A stretch of 64,000 bases of DNA from Prorocentrum cordatum (taxonomy: Eukaryota; Sar; Dinophyceae; Prorocentrales; Prorocentraceae): the NCBI GenBank assembly GCA_963575745.1, contig CAUYUJ010002692.1:118501-182500 (forward strand). The letters are read 5' to 3'. Below, piece by piece: positions 42,181 through 53,051 of the stretch (its first letter is position 1; each line of letters opens with the position of its first letter). The position numbers were made by a program, and so were the translations under genes. Under the pieces are notes generated by a model. It saw only the letters and a list, made by a program, of their open reading frames with translations. It ran no database searches and was not told where the DNA came from.

Positions 42181-42364
42181 GCCAGCGCGGGCCGGAGGCG
42201 ACAAGGGCGCATGGCGCGCGGCCCTGCGCGCCCGCCAGGTCGCGCGCGCGGGCGCGCCGGAGGCGCCGAGCTGGTGCAGCGTCTTTCTCGCGTGCCCCTC
42301 GCTCACTCACTCCTCCCCCCCGCCAGGGCTCCTCTCGCGCGTGTTCTTGCACAGCGCACCTCTT

Positions 42365-42616
42365 TCGGCGGCAAGTCATGGGAGCCTGGCCTGCCCTCTT
42401 ACGTCCGTCTTTGGCGTCGGCTAGCGTCGGTCAGCGTCTGGAGTCAATGGGATAGCGCTGATTTAGCGTCGGCTAGCGTCGATTAGCGTCGATCTAGCGC
42501 CGACTAGCGTCGACTAGCGTCGATTTACCGTCGGTTAGCGTCGATTCGGCGTCCATTCGCGTCGATTCGCAAGAACCGGCAAGATGGCATGAGAGGCTTC
42601 CATGAGTTGCCACTGG
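42365..42616. mobile_element. H-family TIR element, copy 3
   Basis: Left TCGGCGGCAAGTCATGGGAG, right GGCTTCCATGAGTTGCCACTGG, TAGCGTCGA repeats inside. A C-family element inserted next to its right end. With that removed, the flanks CACCTCTT and ACGCTCTT match at 5 of 8. Confidence 0.75.
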
Positions 42617-42618
42617 AC

Positions 42619-42814
42619 TCGGGCCGGACGAAAGGGGGGGATTGGGAGGAAAGTGGGGGTACGAAATTTGCTGCATGCAGCTGGTTTCGGCCTCGCCGAG
42701 GGGCCCATTCCTCGATACATGGCCGCCTCCGGCGCCGGGAGGCGCCGGGAAAATCAGCTGCGTGAGCTGATTCTCAAAGCCCCCTTTGATATCCCCCCCT
42801 GTCGCCCGACCCGA
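42619..42814. mobile_element. C-family TIR element, 5-bp target duplication TGGAC/CGGAC
   Basis: A 196-bp copy with the same ends and core. TGGAC (42614-42618) and CGGAC (42815-42819) match at 4 of 5. It inserted about 2 bp from the right end of an H-family element. The core holds the palindrome GGCGCCGGGAGGCGCC. Confidence 0.9.
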
Positions 42815-42886
42815 CGGACGCTCTTGGAGCGTCCTGGGGATCTCCTCGAGAAGAGCATGCGCGAGGCCAGATCATGCACGTGCGTA

Positions 42887-43047
42887 CAGTGCCGTTTTGA
42901 ATACATGCTCCGCGTGCGGATCATGTTTTTAAAATGCAGGGATTTAGTACTGAAAACAACGATGAGCTCATGCAAATTTATTCATAAATTAATCATGCAT
43001 TAAAAATCATATATGTTAAAAAGTCCCATGTATTGAAAACTGCCCTG
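42887..43047. mobile_element. M-family AT-rich TIR element flanked by TA, copy 2
   Basis: Exactly 161 bp like copy 1. CAGTGCCGTTTTGAATACAT G pairs with CATGTATTGAAAACTGCCCTG. TA at 42885-42886 and 43048-43049. Same orientation as copy 1. Confidence 0.85.
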
Positions 43048-43204
43048 TAGGTTGGCGTCCGAGCGATGGCGAGCGAGGTGCTCCAGGATCGGGGGGGGCA
43101 GCGTGCTTCCCGCGCGCCCTCGTGGCTGCGTGCGGGGCAGGGCGCTCTGCGACCAGAGGCGTGACCGCCCACCGAGGAGGATCGGGAAGGTGCTGAGGGA
43201 AGCG

Positions 43205-43243
43205 GATGATGTTGATGAGGATGGGGATGTGGACGTGGACGAC

Positions 43244-43277
<34 letters not shown>

Positions 43278-44815
43278 TTGATAAGGATGTGGGTGATGAT
43301 GATGATGATGCTGATGATTATGCTTATGCTGAGGATGATGATGATGATGATTATGCCGATGATGATGAGGATGATGAGGATCAGGATACTGATTATTATG
43401 CTGGTGATGGTGATGGTGCTGATGAGTATGTTGCAAATGATGTTGACGATGCGGCTGACGATTACCCTGGTGATCATCATCTGATGATGATGCCAATGAC
43501 GATGAGGCTGACCATTGTCCTGGTGATGATCTATGACACTGGTGGTAGTGTCGGTGATGATGGAGATGAAGATTCACATGAACATGATTATGATTATGAC
43601 GATGATGATGATAATGATTAGGATGATGACGATGAGCAGGATTAGAAGGGTGATGATCTCGATGAGCCTGACGATTATTTTGGTGACGGTCGAGATTTTC
43701 ATGACCTTGAGTGTGACAGTGTGACGATTGTTCTGGTGATGACCTTGTGATGTTGAGGACGACGATGCTGAGGATGAGGATGATGAGGATGAGGGTGAGG
43801 ATGAGGATGATGGGGATGATGAAGATGATGTTGAGGACGAGGATAGGATGATGAGTGATAATGACGATGAGGTTGACGATTATCGTGGTGATGATATTTC
43901 GAAGATCATGACGATGAGGCTGACCATTGTTCTGGTCGTATTTTTTTATCGTGATGATGGTGACGAAGAAGATGGAGCTAAGGATGATTCTGAACTGAAG
44001 ATGCTGGTAATGCGGACGAGGATCCTGATGATGATGATGCTGATGATGATGATGGGGATGGTTTGGATGGTGATGATGACGATGAGGCTGACGATTATGC
44101 TGGTGATGATCTTGTGGCACTGGTCATGGCGATTTCGAGGAGGCCGACGATTATCATGGCGATGATCTTCTGATGATGACAATGCGGATGATGATGATGC
44201 TGATGATAGAAATGGTGATGATGAGGACGATGACGGTGATTATGATGATTATGATGATGACGATGTGGCTGACGTTTATCCTTGTGATGATCCTGTGACG
44301 ATGACGGTGATGATGAAAGTGCAGATGCGGATGATGATGTTGATGATGATGCCGATGATGATGACGATGATGATGATGGTTATGCTGTTGAGGATGATGG
44401 TTACGACAAGGCTGAGCATTATCATGGTGATGATATTATGGTGATGGTGATGATCACGGTGAGTATGACTATGAATATGAAAATGTTGTTGATGATGATG
44501 ATGCTGCTGTTGGTGATGATGATCATGCTGCTGGTGATGATGATTATGATGGTCAGGGTATGAGGAGGAGGATAAGGAATTATGATGGTACTGAAGTGGG
44601 TGATGATGATTTCGACGACGTTGCTGCTGCTGCTGCTGAAGATAATCATTATGTTGACGATGATGCTGGTGATGATGGCGTTGATGATGATGACGAGGCT
44701 GGTGATGTTGATGGTGATTGTGATGGTGATCATGGTTGTGCTTGTGGTAGGGACGATGATGATGCTGAGGAGGAAGAGGAGGATGAGGAGGAGGAGAAGG
44801 AGGAGGAGGACGACA
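43205..44815. repeat. GAT array, 1.6 kb, higher-order
   Basis: GAT runs with GATGAGGCTGACGATTAT-like boxes recurring near 43505, 43665, 43865, 43915, 44080 and 44265, often followed by TGGTGATGAT. It resembles the ATC arrays elsewhere, on the opposite strand. Confidence 0.93.
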
Positions 44816-45204
44816 GCTGATTACGATGATATCGATTGTGGGGACGCCTATGCTAGAGACGGTGATGATGGTGATGAGGAGGAGGAGGCGGGTTAGGAGC
44901 AGGGGTAGGAAGAGGGCGACGACCAGGAAGGTCTCTGCGCCCTTGGGCAGAATGAGCTGGGGAGAGAAGAGTGGGAGGAGCAGTAGCAGCTGCAGCAGGG
45001 ACGCAGCCGAGCAGAGCCAGCAGGCAGGCCAGCGGCAGGCCTCCGCGCGGTCGGCCCCGCAGCAGGCTGTGCTGGGGCGGCAGCCCGCGGGTCGCCGCGC
45101 ACTACAACGTGGAGATCGGCCCCTTCCGCGTTCGGGAGACGCCCCACGGCTGCGAGGCGACGCCCCCCGCCCCCCCCCCGATGGGCACTACGGCTCCGCG
45201 GAGA

Positions 45205-45345
45205 GAAACGGCGCCCATGCCGCTACCCTTCCCTCGTTCTCCCCTTTGTGCGGGCCTCCTCGGAGGCCCTCGTCGACACCGCCGGATTCGCCTCGAAGTC
45301 CGGGTCAGAACGCACCCTGGGAGAGGTCCGGGGACTAGCGGTATC
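45205..45345. mobile_element. R-family element, diverged copy
   Basis: Core CACCGCCGGATTCGCCTCGA and GGTCAGAACGCACCC match 12230-12398. TIRs read ATGCCGCTACC versus GGTATCGGCACC-type sequence. Confidence 0.68.
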
Positions 45346-45554
45346 GGCACCTTGTGGTGTCCCCAACGGCAGCAGGTTCGTGCGGCGACGGAGCGCCGGC
45401 GAGGCCAGCGAAGGCGTCCAGGGTGGGCGTCCGCACGATGCTGTCAGAACGGCGCGGAAGCACCGAGGGGCACGGTGGCGCCGCACGGCCCGATGGAGCG
45501 ATCGGGGCGGCGTCGAAAATCCACTGCGCGCGCCGACGCCGCACGAGCCTGCCG

Positions 45555-45690
45555 CAGGAGGAGGAGGAGGAGGAGGAGGAGGAGGAGGAGGAGGAGGAGG
45601 AGGAGGAGGAGGAGGAGGAGGAGGAGGAGGAGGAGGAGGGAGGGAGGAGGAGGAGCAGGAGGAGGGGAGGGAGGAGGAGGAGGCGGAGGA
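45555..45690. repeat. GAG array
   Basis: GAG run of about 135 bp after a GC-rich stretch. Confidence 0.95.
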
Positions 45691-45848
45691 GGGAGGAGCG
45701 TGCCCGACGGGCGGGCGGAGTGCCGCGCCGGGCGGTCGACCGCGCGCCCTAGAGCGCCCCGCCGGCCGCTCGCTCGGCCGGTCTCCGCGGGCCGCGGGGG
45801 CGGTCGGCCGGGCGCGCCCCGCGTCGTCGGCGCGGGGCGCCCCGCGCG

Positions 45849-46130
45849 CCGGGGGGGGGGGGGTCGGCCAGGCTCGGGCGCAGGCCCAGCCCTTTTTTTG
45901 AGTATGTTTGGGCTTCTCTTCTTTTGAGTAGTTATGTTTGGGGTCTATTCTATGTTTCGTCGAAGATCGGCCTCTAGGGGGACACGCCCGACTTAAATAT
46001 AGGCCTGGCTCGCAGTGGCGAAGCGTCCTGGCTCGCCGATAGCCCTACCAGACAATGTTCCAATACCCTTTTGTGTTGTGGGGGGGGGGTCGGCCATGCT
46101 CGGGCGCAGGCCCCAGCCCGGAGGTTGGCA
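45849..46130. repeat. Local duplication containing A-element ends
   Basis: GGTCGGCCAGGCTCGGGCGC AGGCCCAGCCC at about 45860 recurs near 46089. GGTTGGCAGGCCCCAGCC occurs near 46121 and 46371. GGCCTGGCTCGCAGTGGCGA AGC occurs near 46003 and 46613. The region was built by repeated duplication of one block. Confidence 0.75.
45895..45995. mobile_element. A-family right half
   Basis: Ends GGGGGACACGCCCGACTTA followed by AATATAGGC, nearly the same flank as the copy at 46445. It is a fragment of the same original insertion, duplicated locally. Confidence 0.65.
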
Positions 46131-46200
46131 GGCCCCAGCCCAGGGACGTTTATGTCGGCCTGAGAGCGATGGGGGAGGAGGGAGAAGGAGCATACAGGCG

Positions 46201-46367
46201 TAAGTCGGGCTTGTCCCTCTACAGGAGGAATCTTCAAGAATGGTCACAAAGTAGTCTGGGGACGATTTTTTAGTATTTGGGGATATTTTGGGGCATCGTT
46301 GGAGCATTTTTGGGGTATTTGTTTGTTTTTCGTTCAAAATCCCCCTGTAGGGGGACAGGCCCGACAT
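46201..46367. mobile_element. A-family TIR element within a local duplication
   Basis: Starts TAAGTCGGGCTTG and ends GGCCCGACAT. The duplication flanks do not match, as expected if recombination joined ends of two different insertions in this duplicated block. Confidence 0.75.
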
Positions 46368-46444
46368 GAGGTTGGCAGGCCCCAGCCGGGGACGTTTCTG
46401 TCGGCGGAGAGCGAGGGGGGAGGAGCGAGAAGGAGTATATAGGC

Positions 46445-46606
46445 TTGAGTCGGGCCTGTTCCTCTACAGAAGGACGGTTCAAGAAAAATCGCAAAGTAGT
46501 CCAGGGACGATTGTTTGAGGAGTATGTTTGGGCTTCTTTTGAATATGTTTGGGGTAATTTTTTATTTTTCGTCGAAAATCGGCCTCTAGGGGACACGCCC
46601 GACTTA
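46445..46606. mobile_element. A-family TIR element with degraded 9-bp target duplication
   Basis: A 162-bp copy. The flanks TATATAGGC (46436-46444) and AATTTAGGC (46607-46615) match at 7 of 9 positions. It is part of a local duplication with two other A copies (45895 and 46201). Confidence 0.8.
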
Positions 46607-46637
46607 AATTTAGGCCTGGCTCGCAGTGGCGAAGCTT

Positions 46638-46831
46638 CCTGGCTCGCCTATACCAGTACCAAACAATGTTCTAAGAACCCTGTGTGGTTTCCACGAAGTG
46701 TTCTTCGAACATGTATGGCGATGTCTGTCTTGCTTTATCACATCGGGTTTCTGTTCTGAGGACATTGCTGTTGTTATGAGGACATCTCGGGGTTCTGAGA
46801 GCATTTTGTGGTAGGGCTAGAGGAAGGCCGG
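46638..46831. mobile_element. I-family TIR element, copy 1
   Basis: CCTGGCTCGCCTATACCAGT ACCAAACAATGTTCTAAGAACC on the left opposes GGTTCTGAGAGCATTTTGTG GTAGGGCTAGAGGAAGGCCGG on the right. Flanks on both sides are shared with copy 2, so the true ends may lie further out. Confidence 0.68.
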
Positions 46832-46904
46832 ACGGTCGGTCCCTGCTCAGTGGAATGCCCCAGCCAGTGACGCTTCTGTCGGCGGAGAGCGAGGGGGGGG
46901 AGAG

Positions 46905-46985
46905 CGAGAAGGAGTACAGGCCTTCCCAGAAGGCGGCGGGACTTCTCAGACGCCCTCGCGCCCCCTCTGCCCCCCCCGGATGCGT
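46905..46985. mobile_element. E-family fragment
   Basis: GAGAAGGAGTACAGGCCTTC CCAGAAGGCGGCGGGAC and GCCCTCGCGCCCCCT match the left half of the 47893 copy. Confidence 0.5.
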
Positions 46986-47642
46986 TCACCCCGATGCCAG
47001 TGCCCCCCCCCTCTCCGAGTCGACAGGACCAGGCTCCCGGGGGAGGGGTTTGGCGAGGGGGGAACATCTCACACGCCGATGAACCCCAAGAGGTCGGCGG
47101 ATTTTTCTCTCGCTGACAGGCTTGAGGAGGGTGCAGGGAAATTGGACGACGGAGACAACGACTGATGGAGACGAGGACTGGAACAGACAAGCCAATCACA
47201 CGCGCCGACAGGGTCGGGGACTTTTCCATTCGCAGTCCCCAGAAATCCCGACCTTTTCCCCGGTGCCGGCTTTTCACCCTGAGTAGTTTTGTTGACGGTC
47301 CTTGGGCCTGGTAAGGGCTCCCCAAATCCGAAAATGGGGAAGAATTTTCCGTCCTGATTTTTTCCACGACGGGAGTATGTCTCTAGGCCTCCCAGATGGG
47401 GTCCGAGCAGATGGGGTCGAAGGATCGCTCCGCATCGACGATGCATCAGCGATGTGGCCCGATGTGGAGCCCAATCCTCTCCACGCCCGCGGCGCCGATG
47501 CGTCGCCGACGTCGCCAGGTGCATCGCCGATGCATCGCCGATGCGTCAGCGATGCGACGCGATCCTCCGACCCCGTCCACTCCGACCCCATCTGGGAGGC
47601 CTCTCATGTCTGGGCCCTCCTCCCCGAGACCCCTCCCTCCCC

Positions 47643-47755
47643 CTCCTCCTCCTCCTCCTTCTCCTCCTCCTTCTCCTCCTCCTCCTCCCCGTCCTCCTCC
47701 TCCTACTCCTCCTCCTCCTCCTCCTCCCCCTCCTCCTCCTCCTCCTCCTCCTGCC
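47643..47755. repeat. CTC array
   Basis: CTC run with TTCTCC interruptions. Confidence 0.95.
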
Positions 47756-47892
47756 GACAGGTGCGGGATCGAGGCCTCACCGTGTCCTGCGACGTGGGCT
47801 GAGGCGCGGCCCCGGTGGGCGGCTGCTGCAGAAATCTTGCGGCGCGCACCCGAAACCGGACCCCGCCGCTCTGTCTCTGCTCGGGCGTGGCG

Positions 47893-48070
47893 TCTTGCCG
47901 GCGGCAGGCGAGGGGGGCAGTGAGAAGGTGAAGGCTTTCTCAGAAAGCGGCGGGGCTTCTAACAAGCCCTCGCGCCATCTGAGGGTTTTCTGCGTCTTCG
48001 GGGAAGGCTTAGAAACTTCTCAGCAGGCTCGGGGACTTCTGGGCCTTCTGAGAAGGCTTCTCAATGCCCC
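47893..48070 (+). mobile_element. E-family repeat, full-looking copy
   Basis: GCCGGCGGCAGGCGAGGGGG, GTGAGAAGGTGAAGGC, TTTTCTGCGTCTTCGGGGAA and CTTCTCAGCAGGCTCGGGGA occur in the same order, on the opposite strand, at 62897-63060. Confidence 0.68.
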
Positions 48071-48075
48071 CCGGG

Positions 48076-48671
48076 CTCGCCGCGCCAAATTTCAGAAATG
48101 TTCGCGTCGTGAAAAAATCAGGACGAGAGGTTTTTCACCGTTTTCGGCCTCTGGAGGCCCCCACCAGGGCCCGCCACCGTCAAACAACGGTTCAGGATGA
48201 AAAGCTGGTCCTGCGGAAAGAATACGGATTCTTGGAGACCCCGTGCTGTAAAGAATCTGGACGTCGCATGTCTGGGAAGCAGGGCATGGGGGGGGGGAAA
48301 CGTGCACCTCTTCGTGCTCTTGTTGGGACCCAGGGGTCCCCCTTCGAGCGAGAGCACAGCAGGTGCACCCTGCTCTCCTCCCCCCTCCCAGTCGTCGCCC
48401 CCCCGTTGCGCCACGCCCGATCTGGCTCACGCCGCCCGACCCTTCTGCTCGCACCGGGGCGCGGGGGGGTCCTGGCCGCCGTCGCCCGGTGCGCTTCGGC
48501 GCGCCCGCCGGGGCGCCGGCGAGGGTCCACAGGGTCCATCGGGCGGCTGTCGAGGAGGGCGGGGCTGCGGCGGGAGGAGGCGGAGCCGCGCGCGCGGGGA
48601 GGGCAGCGAGAACGACGGCTAGATCAGAGGCCCCTCGCTCTTGCCACCACCATGGCTATCGATTCTACAAT
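48076..48671. other. No gene recognised
   Basis: GC-rich toward the right, open frames on both strands, no repeats with other parts of the window noticed. Confidence 0.5.
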
Positions 48672-48710
48672 GCGGTCGGGCATATCCTTCTACAGGAGGG
48701 ATATTCCTAA
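48672..48710. mobile_element. A-family left end fragment
   Basis: GCGGTCGGGCATATCCTTC then TACAGGAGGGATATTCC. No right end is found. Confidence 0.4.
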
Positions 48711-48769
48711 TTATCCCAGTGCGACCCTACCCAGGAGTTGGAGCCCCTAGGAAAGCAGCATTAGTAGTA

Positions 48770-49115
48770 ACGGTAAAGCTAAGCTAAAGCTGAGCTAAAG
48801 CTAAGCTAAAGCTAAGCTCCAGTTAAGCTAAACCTAAACTAACGCTAAGCTACAGCTAAGCTGAAGCTAAGCTACAGCTAAGCTAAAGCTAAGCTAAAGC
48901 TAAGCTACAGCTAAGCTAAAACTAAGCTAAAGCTAAGCTAAAGCTAAAGCTAACGCTAAGCTAAAGCTAAGCTAAAGCTAAGCTAAAGCTAAGCTAAAGC
49001 TAAGCTAAAGCTAAGCTAAAGCTAAGCTAAAGCTAAGCTAAAGCTGACGCTGAAGCTAAAGCTAAAGCTAAAGCTAAAGCTAAAGCTGAAGCTAAAGCTA
49101 AAGCTAAAGCTAGGG
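48770..49115. repeat. AAGCTA hexamer array
   Basis: Nearly continuous AAGCTA with occasional CAGCTA and AACGCTA. It contains stop codons in many frames. It leads into a repeated GGGGGAACCGCGGGGCG block. Confidence 0.93.
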
Positions 49116-49899
49116 GGCGCAGATGGGGGAACCGCGGGGCGAGGACCGGGGGAACCGCCTGGGGCGGCCTACACTGCCCGGCCTCTTTAAGCAAACCAAG
49201 TAAGAATCCTCTAGGCAGAGCCTACGTAGGGAATAAAACTGAGGTAAGATGAAGCTAAGCTAAGGTAAGATGAACTAAGCTAAGCTAAGATGAGATAAGC
49301 AACGCGAAGCTAAGGGAACGTCACTGGGGGAACCGCGGGGCGGATGCCAGGGGAACCGCCCGGGGCGAGCCCCACTGCCTGGCCCTTTAAGTTTAGCTAT
49401 GCTATGATAAACTGCGCTATGCGATGCTATGCTATGCTATGCTATGCTATGCTGCGCTAAGCTATGCTATGCTTGGCTAATGTATGCTATGCTATATTAT
49501 GCTAATGCAGCGCTGCGCTATACTAAGTTATGCTAAACTAAGCTAAGCTAACCCTCTAAGCAGAGCCTGGGTAAGGAATTACACCCATGCTATGATATGC
49601 GATGCTGCGCTATGCTATGCTACGCTATGCTATGCTATGCTGTGCTCTGCTATGCTAAAGCTCAGCGAAGCTAAGATGAAGGTAAGCTAAGCTCAGACAA
49701 ACCTGGGCTAAGATGAAGCAAAGCTAAGCTAAGATGAACTAAGCTAAGCTAAGATGAGATAAGCAACGCTGAGCTAAGGGGACGTAACTGGGGGAACCGC
49801 GGGGCGGATACTGGGGGAACCGCCCAGGGCGAGTTGCACTGCCCGGCCCTTTAAGCATACCGAGTAAGAACCCTTCTAGGCAGAGCCTGGGTAGGGAAA
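49116..49899. repeat. Higher-order repeat: GGGGGAACCG block plus GCTATG/AAGCTA runs
   Basis: A block with GGGGGAACCGCGGGGCG, GGGGAACCGCC, CACTGCCCGGCC and CTTTAAG occurs near 49121, 49325 and 49787. CTAGGCAGAGCCTGGGTAGG-like boxes follow near 49210, 49557 and 49875. GCTATG runs fill 49390-49670 and AAGCTA/AAGATGA runs the rest. No open frame over 60 codons. Confidence 0.85.
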
Positions 49900-50017
49900 T
49901 AGTTTTAGAAATTGTCAGGGGACGATGGTTCGACTATATTCGGGTACTTTCAAATATTAGGTGGTTGATTCTATTTTTTCGTCCCAAATCTGCCTGTCGG
50001 GGGACGTGCCCGACCTA
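49900..50017. mobile_element. A-family right half
   Basis: Has the GGGGACGATGG box and ends GGGGACGTGCCCGACCTA. It joins the AAGCTA-rich region to the CATA array. Confidence 0.55.
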
Positions 50018-50074
50018 ATTCTACAGTGCCTCAGGCCAGTCGGCGGTCCCAGAAAGAAGGGCAGCCGAGCGCCG

Positions 50075-50900
50075 ATATATATATATATATATACACACAT
50101 ATATATACACATATGCACACACATACATACGTAGATACATAAATACATACATACATGCATACACACATACATACATACAAACATACCTACATACATACAT
50201 GCATACATACATACACACATACAAACATACGTACATACATACATATACATACACATACACATACACACACATACATATACATATACATATACATACATAC
50301 ATATATGCATACATGCATACATACATACATACATACATGCATGCATGCATACATACATACATACACACATATACATACACACATACATACATACGCACAT
50401 ACATACATACACACATACATACACACATACATGCATACATGCATACATGCATACATGCATACATACATACATACATACATACACACATATACATACATAC
50501 ATACATACATACATACATACATACATGCATACATACATACATACATACATACATACATACATACATTCATACATACTCACATACATACATACATACATAC
50601 GTACATACACATACACATATACACATACATACATACATACATACATACATACACACATACATACGCATATATACAAACATACATACATAAATACATACAC
50701 ATGCATGCATGCATGCATGCATGCATGCATGCATGCATACATACATACATACAAACATATGTATAACCACGTATATACATGCATCGTATATATGTATATA
50801 CAAGTACAAACATATACACCTTTGCGATTCTATATATATATATATATGCGTATACATGTTTCAAACATCTATGCTTATATATGTATATATATATACAGAC
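50075..50900. repeat. CATA tetranucleotide array
   Basis: About 800 bp of CATA/CATG/CACA and flanking TATA runs. Strict pyrimidine-purine alternation over most of its length. Confidence 0.95.
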
Positions 50901-51149
50901 ACACACTGAAAACCGCCTCCGAGGGCCTGGCATGCTCCTGTGCACCTCTCTCGGGGCGTCGCCCTGCCCCTCCCTCCCCCGGTGCCCCTCCCCCCGCGCG
51001 ACCCTGCTGGCTCGAGCGGGGCGCCGCCACCGCTCGGGCGCCCGCGGGGGCGCCCGCCGAGCGGGCCCCTCGGCTCCGGGCCATGCCCTCCGCCGTGCGG
51101 CCGGCGCGGTGCCCCAGGCCCGGACCCCCGACGTCGGTATTGCTATCAT

Positions 51150-51298
51150 CAGGAGGGGAAGAAGCACACAGACACAAGGAATCCTCGACTCCCTAGGAAC
51201 GTGCGGGAAAATTTATGGGAGGACAGGAGCCCCGGACATATAGGAACATAGGGGGAATCCTGCTACCTTTGTGCAGTTCTTTGTGTGTCCCAGGGCCC
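51150..51298. mobile_element. F-family repeat, copy 2
   Basis: Same start and end boxes as 1978-2137 and same orientation. The internal palindrome is changed to GAATCCTCGACTCCC. Confidence 0.68.
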
Positions 51299-51539
51299 CT
51301 TTCCTAGAAGGCCTTGGGCGACCGGTGCCGCCTACCCTGCAGGGCCTCGGCCCCGCGGAGGCCTCGGGCCCTCGAGGGCAGCGGGAGGGAGAGAAGGCGG
51401 GCCATGGGGCCCCGGGAGGGAGGTGTGCTGCTGACTCCCGGCGTCACCATTCCCGGCGCCGTCCTGTGGCGTGGGGTCCTCGTTCCGAGGAGCTCAGCGC
51501 CCCGCGTGCACTCCCGCTCCCACTGCCCCCTCCAGCCCT

Positions 51540-51690
51540 CCTCCTCGTCATCATCGTTGTCGTCGTCTTCCTCCTCATCCTCCTCCTCCTCACCCTCCTC
51601 TCCTCCTCCTCCTCCTCCACCTCCTCCTCCTCATCCTTCTCCCACTGCCCCCTCCAGCCCTCCTCCTCCTCCTCCTCATCATCGTCGTCG
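51540..51690. repeat. CTC/CGT array with duplicated segment
   Basis: CCCACTGCCCCCTCCAGCCC TCCTCCTC occurs at 51516 and 51640, flanking CTC runs. Confidence 0.88.
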
Positions 51691-51718
51691 TCGCCACCCG
51701 TTCCAGCACACCTCTCGC

Positions 51719-52062
51719 ACGCTTCGTGGCCTCATAGGAGGGAGCTGCACCGAAGGTCCCAGTGCTGCCGCCCGCTTGCGCCCCCTCCACCCAGTACAGC
51801 GTTTCGTGGCCCCAGAGGGAGCTCCACCGAAGGTCCCAGAGCTACTGCCCGCATGCGCCCCCCCCACCCAGTAAAGCGCTTCGTGGCCCCATAGGGAGCT
51901 CTACCGACGGCCCCAGTGCTACCGCCCGCATGCGCCCCCCCCCACCCAGTGCAGCGCCTCGTGGCCCTATACGGAGCTCCACCGACGGCCCCAGCGCTAC
52001 CGCCCGCATGCGTTCCCCCCCCACCCAGTGCAGCGCTTCGTGGCCCCATAGGGAGCTCCACC
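51719..52062. repeat. About 77-bp tandem array, five units
   Basis: TTCGTGGCCCCATAGGGAGC TC, ACCGACGGCCCCAGTGCTAC and CGCCCGCATGCGCCCCCC recur near 51721, 51803, 51879, 51957 and 52034 (spacing 76-82). Open frames here are compositional. Confidence 0.88.
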
Positions 52063-52212
52063 AATTGCGGCATTCACAACTGCATACGGTTGGGTCCTTC
52101 GCCAAGATAAGGCTTGCCCAGCTCCGGCCCTCAGAGGTCTCGACCCATCCCCCTTGGACCGGACTTTCCTCCCGAGCCGCTTTTTGAGGCTCTTCCCCCA
52201 GAGGCCAAGAGT

Positions 52213-52369
52213 CAGGAGGGAAAGAAACACACAGACACGATGAATCGTCGATTCCCCAGAAAATATGGGAACATATGGGAAGTGATGGGAAGACGAAGAC
52301 CGAGAGAATATGGGAAAAGATGGGGAATCCCGTTATTTGTGTGTATTTATTTGTGTGTCTCAGGGCCCC
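52213..52369. mobile_element. F-family repeat, copy 3
   Basis: Starts CAGGAGGGAAAGAAACACAC and ends TTGTGTGTCTCAGGGCCCC. Includes TTTGTGTGTATTTATTTGTG near the right end. Same orientation as the others. Confidence 0.7.
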
Positions 52370-52598
52370 TTCAGAGAGTACGGAAAAACCTCCCGGTGCC
52401 CGCAGGCTGGACCCCGGCGCGCCGCCGCCGAGCAGGTCGAGCGCCGCAGGCCCCGCGCCGCCGCGGCCCGGCAGCTCCGCCGGCGGCGCCGCCGCGGCCG
52501 GCGGGCCGCGCGGGGGCGCCTCGGCCGGCGGCCGCGGCGAGCCCCTCTCCGCGCGGGGTGGCCCCGGCCGCCGCGCGGAGGTGCAGGCCCCAAGACTT

Positions 52599-52730
52599 GG
52601 CATCGCTCGGACGTGTGCATTTTTTTTTCCGGCGAGGACCATCGAGGAGCATCCTGGATCATGTGGCGAAAAAGCCACGCACGAAACCGAAGACAAGCAC
52701 AGGGAATGGACGTCCGAGCGATGGCGAGCG
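52599..52730. mobile_element. J-family TIR element, copy 1
   Basis: GGCATCGCTCGGACGTGTGC at left and GGACGTCCGAGCGATGGCG at right are inverted. Core GAGGAGCATCCTGGATCATG TGGCGA is shared with copy 2. Confidence 0.7.
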
Positions 52731-52836
52731 GGCCCCAAGAAGATGCACCACCACCACGTCGATTCGCCCTCCCTTCTCCACCCCGGCATCTTCCTTTCTC
52801 TCCTCGTCTCCTTGGGGAGAGGGAGATGGCTGAGGG

Positions 52837-52885
52837 TCAAGTCGGGCCTCTCCTGTTGCAGGGGGAAGATTCGATTCCCCTGGCG
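52837..52885. mobile_element. A-family left end fragment
   Basis: TCAAGTCGGGCCTCTCCTGT then TGCAGGGGGAAGATTCGA. No right end is found before the 101-bp array. Confidence 0.45.
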
Positions 52886-53051
52886 ACGTACCCAACCCTT
52901 TGCGCAATGCGGGGCAGAATAAGTACATCAGGATTGCTACAACGGGGGCGATGACGTAACATGGACGCATGTGGTTCTGCGAGCAGCAATCGGAAGGCTC
53001 GCAGGCACCCGATCAAGATATAAGGGCGTCGTAGTGGTTACTAACGCAGCC

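Noticed and set aside
42116-42424. Leu-rich frame over the CTG tract as a signal peptide
   Set aside because: The leucine run is exactly the CTG repeat; the rest of the frame is GC-driven and overlaps open frames on both strands.
43205-44815. Asp-rich frame resembling an acidic protein over the GAT array
   Set aside because: Composition is set by GAT triplets and is broken by stops whenever the higher-order unit changes; no start or splice context.
50155-50766. CRISPR-like regular repeat spacing in the CATA region
   Set aside because: There are no unique spacers; this is a tetranucleotide microsatellite in eukaryotic DNA.
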